This document shows, in pieces, positions 15,164 to 22,621 of a stretch of DNA of 40,878 bases. Made by a program: the position numbers and the translations under genes. Location: the NCBI GenBank assembly GCA_030523555.1, contig JAUNIH010000009.1, forward strand, positions 1 to 40,878, read 5' to 3'. This DNA comes from Erysipelotrichaceae bacterium. Lineage in GTDB: Bacteria; Bacillota_I; Bacilli_A; Erysipelotrichales; Erysipelotrichaceae. Under the pieces are notes generated by a model, which was given only the letters and a program-made list of their open reading frames with translations, ran no database searches and had not been told where the DNA came from. The stretch's first letter is position 1, and each line of letters begins with the position of its first letter.

Positions 15164-16393
15164 CTACTCCTCATATTCTATTACAGCGATTCTTACAATT
15201 AATGAAGAACCGTAAGGGAACCCTATAGCTCTGAAGCTTACTCTTTCCCCAGTCTGGGTAAACAGTAATTCTTCATCATTATCTTTCCACTTTATAGTTT
15301 TTATTTTACGCTTAACATTATTCAATATGTTATTTTCATTGGTATCTTCATAGGCTTCAATGACATTTTTTACACCCAATAAAGGTACATCATGTACATA
15401 GACATAGGTCTTACCTTCATAATCCAGGGCATAATCCTTTTCAGCTTCTGGCATTACTTCAGACATATTTCCTTCATAGAAAGCTTCACCCGCATAATCT
15501 GTCCATACTTCCATACATTCAAGTAAGCCTTTAGACATAGCCGGTATTTCTCCTAGACCTGTAAGACCAATATTCAATAGATAATTGGCTTCTAGCTTTC
15601 TGCACTTGTTTAACATTTCAATAAGCGCTCTAGGTGTCTTATAGTCAAGATCCTTAGAGGCTGCACCCCAGTGCTTGTTCATGGTCTGACAGGCTTCCAT
15701 GGCGAGTCTTCTTGGATAATCTCTTTCATTAGAATCAAAGATATTACCCTGTTCAAAAGTCAATGTATCAAGTTCCTTATGACCTCTTTTACCTCTATTG
15801 GCAAGGCCGGAATTATTGATGATGATCGCATCAGGCTGATACTTTCGGATTAATCCGTATAACTCATCTTCCTTCCAGTCTGCTGTCTTATTTGACCAGT
15901 TTCCATCAAACCAGAAGCCACCTACTTTTCCATAGTTTGTACACAGGATCTCTACTGATTTCTGAAGATACTTAAGATATTCATCGAAGTTTTCTTCAAA
16001 TAAAGGTAACTGCCAGTCATGCATGGTGTGATAAAGAAATGGAGTAATACCCTGAGCGTTACATTCATCCACAAATTCTTTAATGATATCTTTTCCATAT
16101 GGTGTGTGCATAACATCATAATCATTAAGTCCCTTTGTATCGTATAACGAGAAGCCGTCATGGTGTCTCGTTGTCAGGGTAATATACTTCATACCTGATT
16201 TTTTAGCCGTACCGACAATTTCTTTCCAGTCTAGATTTACCGGATTGAAAGTCTTAAACTGTTCATCATAGTTAGCCGCTACATCAGGGTGTTCATGAAA
16301 GGTCCATTCCCCTCTGTCAACCTGAGAAAACAAGCCAAAATGTATAAACATTCCAAATCTTTTCTTTTCAAACTCTTTTACTCTGTCCATCAT
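15164..16393 (-). CDS. Alpha-L-fucosidase, GH29
   Basis: This 409-aa enzyme has the GH29 signatures RFGMFIHFGLFS (residues 12-23), LTTRHHDGFSLYDTK (73-87), the active-site His in TPFLYHTMHDW, and the nucleophile Asp163 in GGFWFDGNW. The C-terminal 80 residues form the small beta domain. It hydrolyses terminal alpha-L-fucose from oligosaccharides or glycoconjugates. There is no signal peptide, so it acts in the cytoplasm on imported fucosyl-oligosaccharides. AAGGGG precedes the first of two adjacent ATG codons, and the start overlaps the TtcA-like stop by 4 nt. A FucO-like lactaldehyde reductase at 21407 would fit later steps of fucose use; no fucose isomerase, kinase or aldolase is in the window. 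Confidence 0.93.
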   Translation of the reverse strand: MMDRVKEFEKKRFGMFIHFGLFSQVDRGEWTFHEHPDVAANYDEQFKTFNPVNLDWKEIVGTAKKSGMKYITLTTRHHDGFSLYDTKGLNDYDVMHTPYGKDIIKEFVDECNAQGITPFLYHTMHDWQLPLFEENFDEYLKYLQKSVEILCTNYGKVGGFWFDGNWSNKTADWKEDELYGLIRKYQPDAIIINNSGLANRGKRGHKELDTLTFEQGNIFDSNERDYPRRLAMEACQTMNKHWGAASKDLDYKTPRALIEMLNKCRKLEANYLLNIGLTGLGEIPAMSKGLLECMEVWTDYAGEAFYEGNMSEVMPEAEKDYALDYEGKTYVYVHDVPLLGVKNVIEAYEDTNENNILNNVKRKIKTIKWKDNDEELLFTQTGERVSFRAIGFPYGSSLIVRIAVIEYEE

Positions 16394-17142
16394 TCTTCCC
16401 CTTTATAATTATCAAGAAAACTAATATTCTTATCATCTTCTATATATTCCAATATACAGTTAAGATTCACATTGCACATCGTCTTATAGATATTCTTTCT
16501 GATAAACGGATTATTCTTACCCATCTCATATATCAGTTTCTTCATCTTTGATCTTTCTTCTTTATAATCTCTTCTTAAATAACTATCTTCTTTAAAACTA
16601 AGATTATGTCTTTTTACCCAGGTATCTATATCATCATCTTCCACAAGATATAAAGGTCTTATAATCTCCATATCATCTATATATTCTTTAGGCATAAGAG
16701 TCATTGTCTTACCAGCATACAGGATATTTATCATACTCATCTCCAAGACATCATCATAGATATCCGATAAGGCAATCTTTGTACAACTTAAACCCTTACC
16801 ATATTCAATTATCTTATCTATTGAATAATCATATTCATTATCTTTAATAATCTTTACATCAACATGAAGAACATCGCACATATCTTCTACATATTTAAGA
16901 TTTTCTTCATCTCCGTTATCGATATAGACATAATACGCATCAAATCCGAAATCACCATGTCTGATAATCTCTTCCACGCATTTGCATAAAAGAAAAGACT
17001 CTTTCCCCATAGATATCAGAACCATTACCTTCTCATCAGGTTTTATCAGTTCATAATCCTTTAAAGCCTTACAGAAAGGTCTCCACAAACCCTTACGTGA
17101 TTTGGTGATAATACTTTTTTCTATATCCTGATAGGTATCCAT
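16390..17142 (-). CDS. Divergent TtcA-like PP-loop protein
   Basis: This 250-aa protein follows the TtcA/TilS N-type ATP pyrophosphatase layout. The PP-loop VMVLISMGKESFLLCK (residues 39-54) has SMGKES in place of SGGKDS. KIALSDIYDDVLEMSMINIL replaces the TtcA block ALGHHRDD.VETLLMN, and TLMPKEYIDDMEIIRPLYLV matches the following block. TtcA proteins thiolate C32 of tRNA and bind an Fe-S cluster through a CxxC pair; that pair is missing here, leaving one Cys (GLSCTK). It may be a diverged adenylating enzyme with another substrate. It is the first gene of an operon with GH29 fucosidase and a glutaredoxin-like gene. No Shine-Dalgarno is seen; TATAAT (17149-17154) ends 6 nt before the ATG. Confidence 0.65.
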   Translation of the reverse strand: MDTYQDIEKSIITKSRKGLWRPFCKALKDYELIKPDEKVMVLISMGKESFLLCKCVEEIIRHGDFGFDAYYVYIDNGDEENLKYVEDMCDVLHVDVKIIKDNEYDYSIDKIIEYGKGLSCTKIALSDIYDDVLEMSMINILYAGKTMTLMPKEYIDDMEIIRPLYLVEDDDIDTWVKRHNLSFKEDSYLRRDYKEERSKMKKLIYEMGKNNPFIRKNIYKTMCNVNLNCILEYIEDDKNISFLDNYKGEE

Positions 17143-17209
17143 ATATTAATTATAGAAAATAATCAGTTCATTTAAGGAATTTTGATTCGAAAACGTATCC
17201 TTAATATAA

Positions 17210-17238
17210 TTGTAATATAATTATATTTTAATTATAAT
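17210..17238 (+). promoter_or_regulatory. Promoter with palindromic operator, BrnA-like gene
   Basis: TTGTAA (17210-17215) and a perfect TATAAT (17233-17238) are spaced 17 bp apart. The spacer carries the perfect 14-bp palindrome AATATAATTATATT (17214-17227), a good autoregulatory operator for a ribbon-helix-helix dimer. Confidence 0.55.
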
Positions 17239-17251
17239 GTAGGTAACAGTA

Positions 17252-17473
17252 ATGAAAGATGAAATAACAATGCAGAAAGAATATGATTTTTCCAAAGGAA
17301 TAAAAAACCCTTATACCAAAAAGACAAAAGCCCAGATTACCATCAACCTGAATGTTGAAACCATTGATTATTTTAAAAACATGGCAGCCGAAACAGGAGT
17401 TCCTTATCAGACCATAATCAACCTGTATCTTACGGACTGTGCCAGAAACCAGAGAAAGATAAGTTTTGAATAA
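17252..17473 (+). CDS. Orphan BrnA-like ribbon-helix-helix antitoxin
   Basis: This 73-aa protein matches the BrnA/CopG pattern: KAQITINLNVETIDYFKNMA (beta strand plus helix 1) and GVPYQTIINLYLTDCA (helix 2) at about residues 26-62. BrnA proteins bind DNA as dimers and neutralise the RelE-fold toxin BrnT, which is normally encoded just upstream. Here no brnT-like ORF is adjacent: the upstream gene is divergent and a terminator follows. It is therefore an orphan or has become a plain repressor. AGG lies 10 nt before the ATG, giving a weak ribosome-binding site; the -10 box ends 13 nt before the ATG, so the leader is very short. Autoregulation through the palindrome in its promoter is likely. 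Confidence 0.7.
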   Translation: MKDEITMQKEYDFSKGIKNPYTKKTKAQITINLNVETIDYFKNMAAETGVPYQTIINLYLTDCARNQRKISFE

Positions 17474-17501
17474 AAACCATGTGTATGAAAACATGGTTTT
17501 T
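17472..17501 (+). terminator. Terminator after the BrnA-like gene
   Basis: AAAAACCATGT (17472-17482) pairs with ACATGGTTTTT (17491-17501), 8-nt loop, with T run. Confidence 0.75.
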
Positions 17502-17565
17502 TAATTAAAATTAATTTTATTTAGGAATTTTCTATTTTCATCCGAATAATGAAATGGAGGTAAAA

Positions 17566-17913
17566 ATGATGAACGATACAATTAATACACACTATACACA
17601 TCATACATATCCGTATTATAATGAAGACAGAGGTACAGATATGACAGTAAGAAAAAATATCACCATGCCTGATGAAGAATATCAGATAATCAGTGACTAC
17701 TCTAAAAAAACAGGAATATCTTTTTCTGAACTTTTAAGAAAGGCTGCGCTTAAGTTTATTGAAGAAAGCGAAAAACAGAGTCTTACAGAATTTCTTAATG
17801 CCAACTGTGAATTTGTCGACGACCTTGAACAGGAGGATCTGGAAAGGATATTAAAAGACGCTGACCTGGATATAAGTCACGCCGAAGAGATTGATATCAA
17901 TGAGCTCTTTTAA
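17566..17913 (+). CDS. Ribbon-helix-helix antitoxin of a RelE-type TA pair
   Basis: This protein of about 115 aa has a variable N-terminal part (about 25 residues), a ribbon-helix-helix domain (TVRKNITMPDEEYQIISDYS then GISFSELLRKAALKFI), and an acidic C-terminal tail that probably wraps the toxin (DDLEQEDLERILKDADLDIS). The start is chosen at ATG 17566, because GGAGG (17556-17560) sits 5 nt upstream. An in-frame ATG at 17554 overlaps that Shine-Dalgarno and is less likely. The toxin gene overlaps the 3' end by 14 nt, the usual coupled arrangement. It acts as DNA-binding repressor and toxin neutraliser. Confidence 0.75.
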   Translation: MMNDTINTHYTHHTYPYYNEDRGTDMTVRKNITMPDEEYQIISDYSKKTGISFSELLRKAALKFIEESEKQSLTEFLNANCEFVDDLEQEDLERILKDADLDISHAEEIDINELF

Positions 17914-18178
17914 GATTTTATATTCAAAAGATTCAAAAAAATTCATCAAAGCCAATAAATATACAGGCGCCAGATTTATGATGGTTTTCTCTGAATTATC
18001 TCAGGATTTCATTTCCACCTTCCGCAAATACGATATTGAAAGACTTAAGGGGGGATATAAAGATTTTTACCGTTTACGTATCGGCAAATACAGAGCTGTC
18101 TTCAGAGTTGTTGAAGATACCCTTGTTATCTATGTCATTACAATTGACTCCAGAGGTGATGTGTATAAGAAAATATAA
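17900..18178 (+). CDS. RelE/ParE-family toxin
   Basis: This protein of about 92 aa (from ATG 17900) has the RelE fold sequence pattern: FKILYSKDSKKFIKA, a helical middle, ERLKGGYKDFYRLRIGKYRA, then VFRVVEDTLVIYVITIDSRG and DVYKK. The RxRxGxYRAxF block is the substrate-facing strand of the RelE group of ribosome-dependent mRNA interferases. It overlaps the antitoxin gene. An in-frame TTG at 17891 is possible, but the ATG at 17900 is more usual, with a weak AAGAG upstream. Toxicity is inferred from the family and operon structure. Confidence 0.82.
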   Translation: MSSFKILYSKDSKKFIKANKYTGARFMMVFSELSQDFISTFRKYDIERLKGGYKDFYRLRIGKYRAVFRVVEDTLVIYVITIDSRGDVYKKI

Positions 18179-18202
18179 GTCTTCCCGGCTTATATTTTTT
18201 TA
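18172..18202. terminator. Bidirectional terminator between toxin and dehydrogenase genes
   Basis: AAATATAAG (18172-18180) and CTTATATTT (18190-18198) form a 9-bp stem with a 9-nt loop and a T run after it. It serves the convergent toxin gene (+), and its reverse may serve the dehydrogenase gene (-). Confidence 0.7.
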
Positions 18203-19153
18203 TGTGTTTGATACCTTATATCCTGTCTTAAAATCTACCACATTCTTTAATGGTCTATGATTCATATAGGCATCAAGATTTTCTATCATGAGATCGCACA
18301 GTACTTTTCTTGTATAGGCCATTGTTTCATTACCTGTGGCATGTGGTGTCACAAACACATTCTCCATATCCCAAAGTTCTGAATCCTTACTTAAAGGTTC
18401 TATCTCATGCACATCAAGTGCCGCATTAAACTTCTTTTCCTTTAATAAAGGTATTAAAGCTTTTGTATCTATAGCTGAACCTCTGCCTACATTTATAAGT
18501 AAAGAATCTTCTTTAATCAGTTTTAATCTACTTTCATCCATGAAATGTCTTGTCTCATCATTCTGCGGCATAGCCATCACAATGATATCCGCATCACCTA
18601 TAAGTTCATCTGTCTTATCCGTGGTATACATTTCATCGACATATTCCGGTTTTTCTCCAGCTGTTCTTTTAATCCCGACAATATATGAACCTAAAGCCTT
18701 GAGTCTTTTCGCACACGCTAAGCCTATAGACCCGCATCCGATAATCAGCACTTTAGAATCAATAAGTGATTTTGTTTCCCCTAGATTCTTATAAATATGA
18801 TCTTTCTGATTAAGATAGTAATCACCTATTTTCTTATAAAAGAAATAAATCATCGCAATAACCCATTCCGCTATCGAATCCGAAAAACCACCTGTAGAAT
18901 TGGTTAAGATAACTTTATCCTTAACTTCCTCCAGAAATGCGATATTATCGCTTCCTGCAGTAGACAGATGAATATATTTAAGGTTTGGCATCTTCTTTAT
19001 ATATTCTTTATTTAGAGTACCCAATACTATCTCTACATCTTTCAGATCTTCATCAGATAATACCTTATTCTGAGAATATAAGACATCATAACCATAGCTT
19101 TCAATCCTGTCCTGATATTCCTTATATATATCTCTGGTCACAAGTATTTTCAT
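18200..19153 (-). CDS. D-2-hydroxyacid dehydrogenase
   Basis: This 317-aa protein has the split substrate domain and a Rossmann domain with VLIIGCGSIGLACAKRLKAL (about residues 132-151). Catalytic-site motifs are LINVGRGSAID (Arg), DVHEIEPL (Glu) and VTPHATGNE (His). It reduces 2-keto acids, or oxidises D-2-hydroxyacids, with NAD(P)H in the cytoplasm; the substrate (glyoxylate, hydroxypyruvate, phosphoglycerate or D-lactate type) cannot be told from sequence. The start overlaps the stop of the amidohydrolase gene by 4 nt (ATGA), so the two are co-expressed and may act in one catabolic route. Confidence 0.87.
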   Translation of the reverse strand: MKILVTRDIYKEYQDRIESYGYDVLYSQNKVLSDEDLKDVEIVLGTLNKEYIKKMPNLKYIHLSTAGSDNIAFLEEVKDKVILTNSTGGFSDSIAEWVIAMIYFFYKKIGDYYLNQKDHIYKNLGETKSLIDSKVLIIGCGSIGLACAKRLKALGSYIVGIKRTAGEKPEYVDEMYTTDKTDELIGDADIIVMAMPQNDETRHFMDESRLKLIKEDSLLINVGRGSAIDTKALIPLLKEKKFNAALDVHEIEPLSKDSELWDMENVFVTPHATGNETMAYTRKVLCDLMIENLDAYMNHRPLKNVVDFKTGYKVSNT

Positions 19154-20745
19154 CTATGATATACTACCTTCCCGTTTACCATTGTCATATAAGCCTTAAG
19201 ATCTTTAATCTTCTCTGGATCCATATTAAAGATATCTTCTTCAAGCACTACAAGATCAGCGTAATAGCCTTCCTTCAGTAATCCCTTATATCCTTCTTCA
19301 AAACTCTGATAGGCACTTCCCGATGTATAGGCATCAATAGCTTCCATGACACTCATTCTTTCTTCAGGATTATATGTTTCACTGTTATTAAAATCTTTTC
19401 TGTTTATGGCACAGTATAGATTCATAAATCCGTTACAGTCTTCTACCGGACAGTCTGTTCCAAAAGATACAGGTGCCCCCATATCCTTTAAAGTCTTATA
19501 GGCATAAGATGTCCTAGCCAGTTCTTCACCAACTCTGTCTTTTACGATATGTAAGTCATATTCTAAGAATACCGGCTGATAGGCCACACAGATACTGTTT
19601 TCAGCCATCTTTTTTAACATTTCATAACTGGTGATCTGACAGTGATTGATACAGTTACGGTATCGGTTGTATCCTTCCTTATCAGTTTCAATATAGGCAT
19701 CGCATACTTCATCTACAGCCTTATCACCAATCGCATGGGTCATGACACTTATTCCGTATTTGTTTGCCAGCAAGGTAAGCTTTTTTATTTCTTCCTTGGT
19801 ATGTACTACAACACCCCTATTACCCTTATCATCATGATAGTCTTCATACATTTCCGCCGTTCTCGCACCCAAAGATCCATCTTTGAACAGTTTCAAAGGA
19901 CCCATCCTGATCATTTCATTTTCATACCCTAAATGATATCCGTCATTTTCCAGTACTCTTTTCAAAGATTCATATTCATCTTCCCCGAAACATGCCTGTC
20001 CATAGTATCTTACAAGTCCTTCTTCATTCTTATAGAGATCTTCAAGTATTTCTTTTACTTCATCATCGTTTTCAAAATCATCAAAATCATTTGACTGAAT
20101 ACTCGTAACACCGGTACTCAAAAGATATTTCATGGCTTTCTTAAGCAGTATCTTCTTTGTGTTCTTATTAATATCTTCAACTAAAGATATACACTTGCCT
20201 ACACTGTTTTCCGTAAAGATACCATCAGGTTTGCCATCTCTTCCATAGACCACTTCCCCATCAGGCAGTTCATCCAGATCATATCTTTCCTTCATCATCT
20301 TTAAAGCTAAAGAGTTTACAGAACACATATGTCCGCATACTCTGTTTAAGACAATCGGTATATCGGTTGATATCTTATCGAGGTCATTCTTATCCGGAAG
20401 TCTTTTATCACTGAAATAATCATCATTATAGCCTCTGGCATATACCCCACCCTTTACAAGTTCAGGATTATCTTCAATAAACTTCTTAGTGATATCTATC
20501 AGTTCATCTATACTTTTCGCATCTTTTATATCAGCCTGAGCGTATGTTTCTGCGAGATAGAAGACATGCATATGAGAATCATTAAGACCAGGTATAACAG
20601 TCTTACCCTTTAAATCATACATTTCATATTCATCTTTAATTAGATCATCCCCGGCATAGACTATTCTTCCATCATCTATCAGTAGACACTTACAGAATTT
20701 TCCCTTACCCTGATATATCTTTCCGTTATATAAGCCCTTTTTCAT
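19150..20745 (-). CDS. Amidohydrolase family protein, YtcJ-like
   Basis: This 531-aa metal-dependent hydrolase has the N-terminal composite beta domain, then VIPGLNDSHMHVFYLAE with the HxH metal ligands (about residue 60). Later motifs are MTHAIGDKAVDEVCDAY (His) and INHCQITS, followed by a metal-site aspartate in VSFGTDCPVED. This is the YtcJ/amidohydrolase_3 pattern of N-substituted formamide or aryl amide deformylases; the substrate is unknown. The start is ATG 20745, with AAAAGGTGAT just upstream. A GTG at 20754 lies within that Shine-Dalgarno and is rejected. It is the first gene of a two-gene operon with a 2-hydroxyacid dehydrogenase and diverges from the PTS IIB gene. Confidence 0.85.
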   Translation of the reverse strand: MKKGLYNGKIYQGKGKFCKCLLIDDGRIVYAGDDLIKDEYEMYDLKGKTVIPGLNDSHMHVFYLAETYAQADIKDAKSIDELIDITKKFIEDNPELVKGGVYARGYNDDYFSDKRLPDKNDLDKISTDIPIVLNRVCGHMCSVNSLALKMMKERYDLDELPDGEVVYGRDGKPDGIFTENSVGKCISLVEDINKNTKKILLKKAMKYLLSTGVTSIQSNDFDDFENDDEVKEILEDLYKNEEGLVRYYGQACFGEDEYESLKRVLENDGYHLGYENEMIRMGPLKLFKDGSLGARTAEMYEDYHDDKGNRGVVVHTKEEIKKLTLLANKYGISVMTHAIGDKAVDEVCDAYIETDKEGYNRYRNCINHCQITSYEMLKKMAENSICVAYQPVFLEYDLHIVKDRVGEELARTSYAYKTLKDMGAPVSFGTDCPVEDCNGFMNLYCAINRKDFNNSETYNPEERMSVMEAIDAYTSGSAYQSFEEGYKGLLKEGYYADLVVLEEDIFNMDPEKIKDLKAYMTMVNGKVVYHR

Positions 20746-20821
20746 AAATATCACCTTTTAATTATTTTATTCTAAAATACATATTTTTAACATTATATAA
20801 ATTTATATAATTTATAGATTT

Positions 20822-20844
20822 TTGTTAACGTTTTCATTTATAAT
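20822..20844 (+). promoter_or_regulatory. Perfect cre (CcpA) site abutting the -10 of the PTS IIB gene
   Basis: TTGTTAACGTTTTCAT at 20822-20837 matches the cre consensus WTGNNARCGNWWWCAW at every position. A perfect TATAAT follows at 20839-20844. CcpA bound here would overlap RNA polymerase and repress, giving glucose control of the gene at 20871. The ribosome-binding site is GAGGTGAT near 20856. Confidence 0.75.
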
Positions 20845-20870
20845 AAACTCATAGCGAGGTGATATAAAAA

Positions 20871-21167
20871 ATGAAAAGAATTGCTTTATGTTGCGGTACA
20901 GGTATTGCCACTTCTACAGCTGTAAGAAAGAAAGTAGAAGATGAAATGAATAAGAGAGGCTACAAAGGACAGTATACTATCAACCAGTGTAAGGTTACTG
21001 AAGCTGTAGCTGCATCAAAAACCTGTGACTGCGTAGTTTCTACAGTTGCTTCAACAATGCTGACTACTCAGTGCGAATGCCCTGTTATCTTAGCTACCGG
21101 CTTATTAATGAACAGAGGTACTGAAGAAATCTACAACCAGATCGAAGCTATCTTAAAAGCTGAATAA
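20871..21167 (+). CDS. Orphan PTS IIB component, galactitol-type
   Basis: This 98-aa protein is a complete EIIB domain of the galactitol/lactose-cellobiose structural class. The phosphocysteine loop is ALCCGTGIATSTAVRKK, with Cys8 before GTG the likely phosphorylated residue. VVSTVASTML and PVILATGLLMNR follow. It would transfer phosphate from IIA to an incoming polyol or sugar. No IIA or IIC gene is next to it, which is unusual; it may serve a transporter elsewhere or a regulatory phosphorelay. Its promoter carries a perfect cre site, so carbon catabolite control is expected. A terminator separates it from the downstream fucO-like gene. Confidence 0.85.
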   Translation: MKRIALCCGTGIATSTAVRKKVEDEMNKRGYKGQYTINQCKVTEAVAASKTCDCVVSTVASTMLTTQCECPVILATGLLMNRGTEEIYNQIEAILKAE

Positions 21168-21190
21168 TCAATAATTAATATCTGAAAAAG

Positions 21191-21217
21191 AAACATTGTC
21201 CTAAGGGGCAATGTTTT
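21191..21217 (+). terminator. Terminator after the PTS IIB gene
   Basis: AAACATTG pairs with CAATGTTT, extended by three pairs including one G-U, with a small loop (21191-21216) and a T run. Confidence 0.75.
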
Positions 21218-21221
21218 TACT

Positions 21222-21340
21222 TTGCGTATAGTGTATTATTTTTATATTTTTTAAATTGCGCATAGCGTATTATTTATAGGTTTTTTACTTTGCGTATAGC
21301 GAGATTTTAAAGTTATTACTTTGCGCTTTAGTGGTATATT
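21222..21340. repeat. Four direct repeats with 31-34 bp period upstream of fucO
   Basis: TTGCGTATAGTGTATTATTT (21222), TTGCGCATAGCGTATTATTT (21256), TTGCGTATAGCGAGATTT (21290) and TTGCGCTTTAGTGGTATATT (21321) recur with 34, 34 and 31 bp spacing. The decay from first to last copy is visible. They lie 67-185 bp upstream of the fucO-like start. They could be a regulator-binding array; they are too few and too degenerate to be a CRISPR. Confidence 0.6.
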
Positions 21341-21406
21341 GTGCTTTTCCTTATTTCAGATATTGCTTTGTGATAAAATTAATTTGTTGTAAAGGAGATT
21401 TAAAAT

Positions 21407-22552
21407 ATGTACAGATTTGTCTTGAATGAAACTTCTTACCATGGTGCAGGATGTATCAGTGTTATTCCTGAAGAGATGAAAAACCATGGTTTCAAGAAGG
21501 CTTTTGTCGCTTCCGATCCAGACCTTGTAAAATTCGGTGTAACTGCCAAAGTTACTGATTTACTTGATAAGGCAGGTATTCCTTATACTTTATATTCAAA
21601 CATTAAACCAAACCCAACAATTGAAAATGTTCAAACCGGTGTTGAAGAATTCAAGAAATCAGGTGCTGACTGTATCGTAGCTATCGGTGGTGGTTCTTCC
21701 ATGGATACTTCCAAAGCTATCGGTGTCATCATCACCAACCCTGAATTTGAAGATGTAAGATCTTTAGAAGGTGTTGCACCTACAAAGAATCCATGTGTAC
21801 CTATTATTGCTGTTCCTACAACTGCTGGTACAGCTGCTGAAGTAACTATCAACTACGTTATTACCGATGTAGAAAAGAAAAGAAAATTCGTATGTGTAGA
21901 CGTACATGATATTCCAGTAATCGCTGTCGTAGACTCTGATATGATGGCTACTATGCCTAAGGGCTTAACTGCCGCTACCGGTATGGATGCCCTGACTCAC
22001 GCCATTGAAGGTTATATCACAGCTGGTGCCTGGGAACTTTCTGATATGTTCCATATCAAGGCTATCGAAGTTATCGCCAGAAGCTTAAGAGGCGCTGTAA
22101 ACAACGAAAAAGAAGGCCGTGAAGGTATGGCTTTAGGTCAGTATATTGCCGGTATGGGCTTCTCAAATGTAGGTCTTGGTGTAGACCACGCTATGGCTCA
22201 TACATTATCCGCATACTACGATATGCCTCATGGAAAAGCCTGTGCAACCTTACTTCCTACCACCATGGAATTCAACGCTCCAGTTACCGGTGAAAAATAT
22301 AAAGAAATCGCTCGTGTAATGGGTGTTAAGGGTGTAGATGATATGTCTCAGGAAGAATACCGTAAGGCTGCGGTAAACGCGGTTAAAGAGCTCGCATCAG
22401 ATGTAGGTATTGAATGCACATTAAAAGGTGTAGTAAAAGAAGAAGATCTTCACCAGCTCGCAGTTGATGCCTATAACGACGCCTGCCGTCCAGGTAACCC
22501 TAGAGAATGTACTGTAGAAGACATTGAAGCTTTATACAAGTCATTAATGTAA
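21407..22552 (+). CDS. fucO: Lactaldehyde reductase / propanediol oxidoreductase
   Basis: This 381-aa group III iron-dependent alcohol dehydrogenase aligns along its full length with FucO as I recall it: FVLNETSYHGAG, VAIGGGSSMDTSKAIG (NAD site), VPTTAGTAAEVTINYVITD, GMDALTHAIEGYIT (metal Asp and His) and GVDHAMAHTLSAYYDMPHG (metal His residues). It reduces L-lactaldehyde to L-1,2-propanediol in anaerobic fucose or rhamnose use, or oxidises propanediol. AAAGGAG lies 9 nt upstream of the ATG. The gene is monocistronic, preceded by a repeat array and followed by a terminator. A GH29 fucosidase at 15164 supports a role in fucose use, but no other fucose genes are in view. A general aldehyde reductase role is the alternative. 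Confidence 0.88.
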   Translation: MYRFVLNETSYHGAGCISVIPEEMKNHGFKKAFVASDPDLVKFGVTAKVTDLLDKAGIPYTLYSNIKPNPTIENVQTGVEEFKKSGADCIVAIGGGSSMDTSKAIGVIITNPEFEDVRSLEGVAPTKNPCVPIIAVPTTAGTAAEVTINYVITDVEKKRKFVCVDVHDIPVIAVVDSDMMATMPKGLTAATGMDALTHAIEGYITAGAWELSDMFHIKAIEVIARSLRGAVNNEKEGREGMALGQYIAGMGFSNVGLGVDHAMAHTLSAYYDMPHGKACATLLPTTMEFNAPVTGEKYKEIARVMGVKGVDDMSQEEYRKAAVNAVKELASDVGIECTLKGVVKEEDLHQLAVDAYNDACRPGNPRECTVEDIEALYKSLM

Positions 22553-22572
22553 TAAACAGACCAATGTATACT

Positions 22573-22607
22573 AAAAGCCTGAATCTTAATGATCCAGGCT
22601 TTTTTTA
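22573..22607. terminator. Bidirectional terminator between fucO and the pilus operon
   Basis: AAAAGCCTG (22573-22581) pairs with CAGGCTTTT (22595-22603), and an inner ATC/GAT adds three pairs; a T run follows. On the minus strand it lies just beyond the last pilus gene. Confidence 0.8.
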
Positions 22608-22621
22608 ATGTTTAAATGTGA

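Noticed and set aside
18336-18794. Plus-strand ORF of 152 codons
   Set aside because: Antisense to the D-2-hydroxyacid dehydrogenase gene, whose catalytic motifs are clear.
21222-21340. Possible CRISPR array
   Set aside because: Only four degenerate units with 11-16 bp between the cores, no constant spacer length and no cas genes; better described as a regulatory or intergenic repeat.
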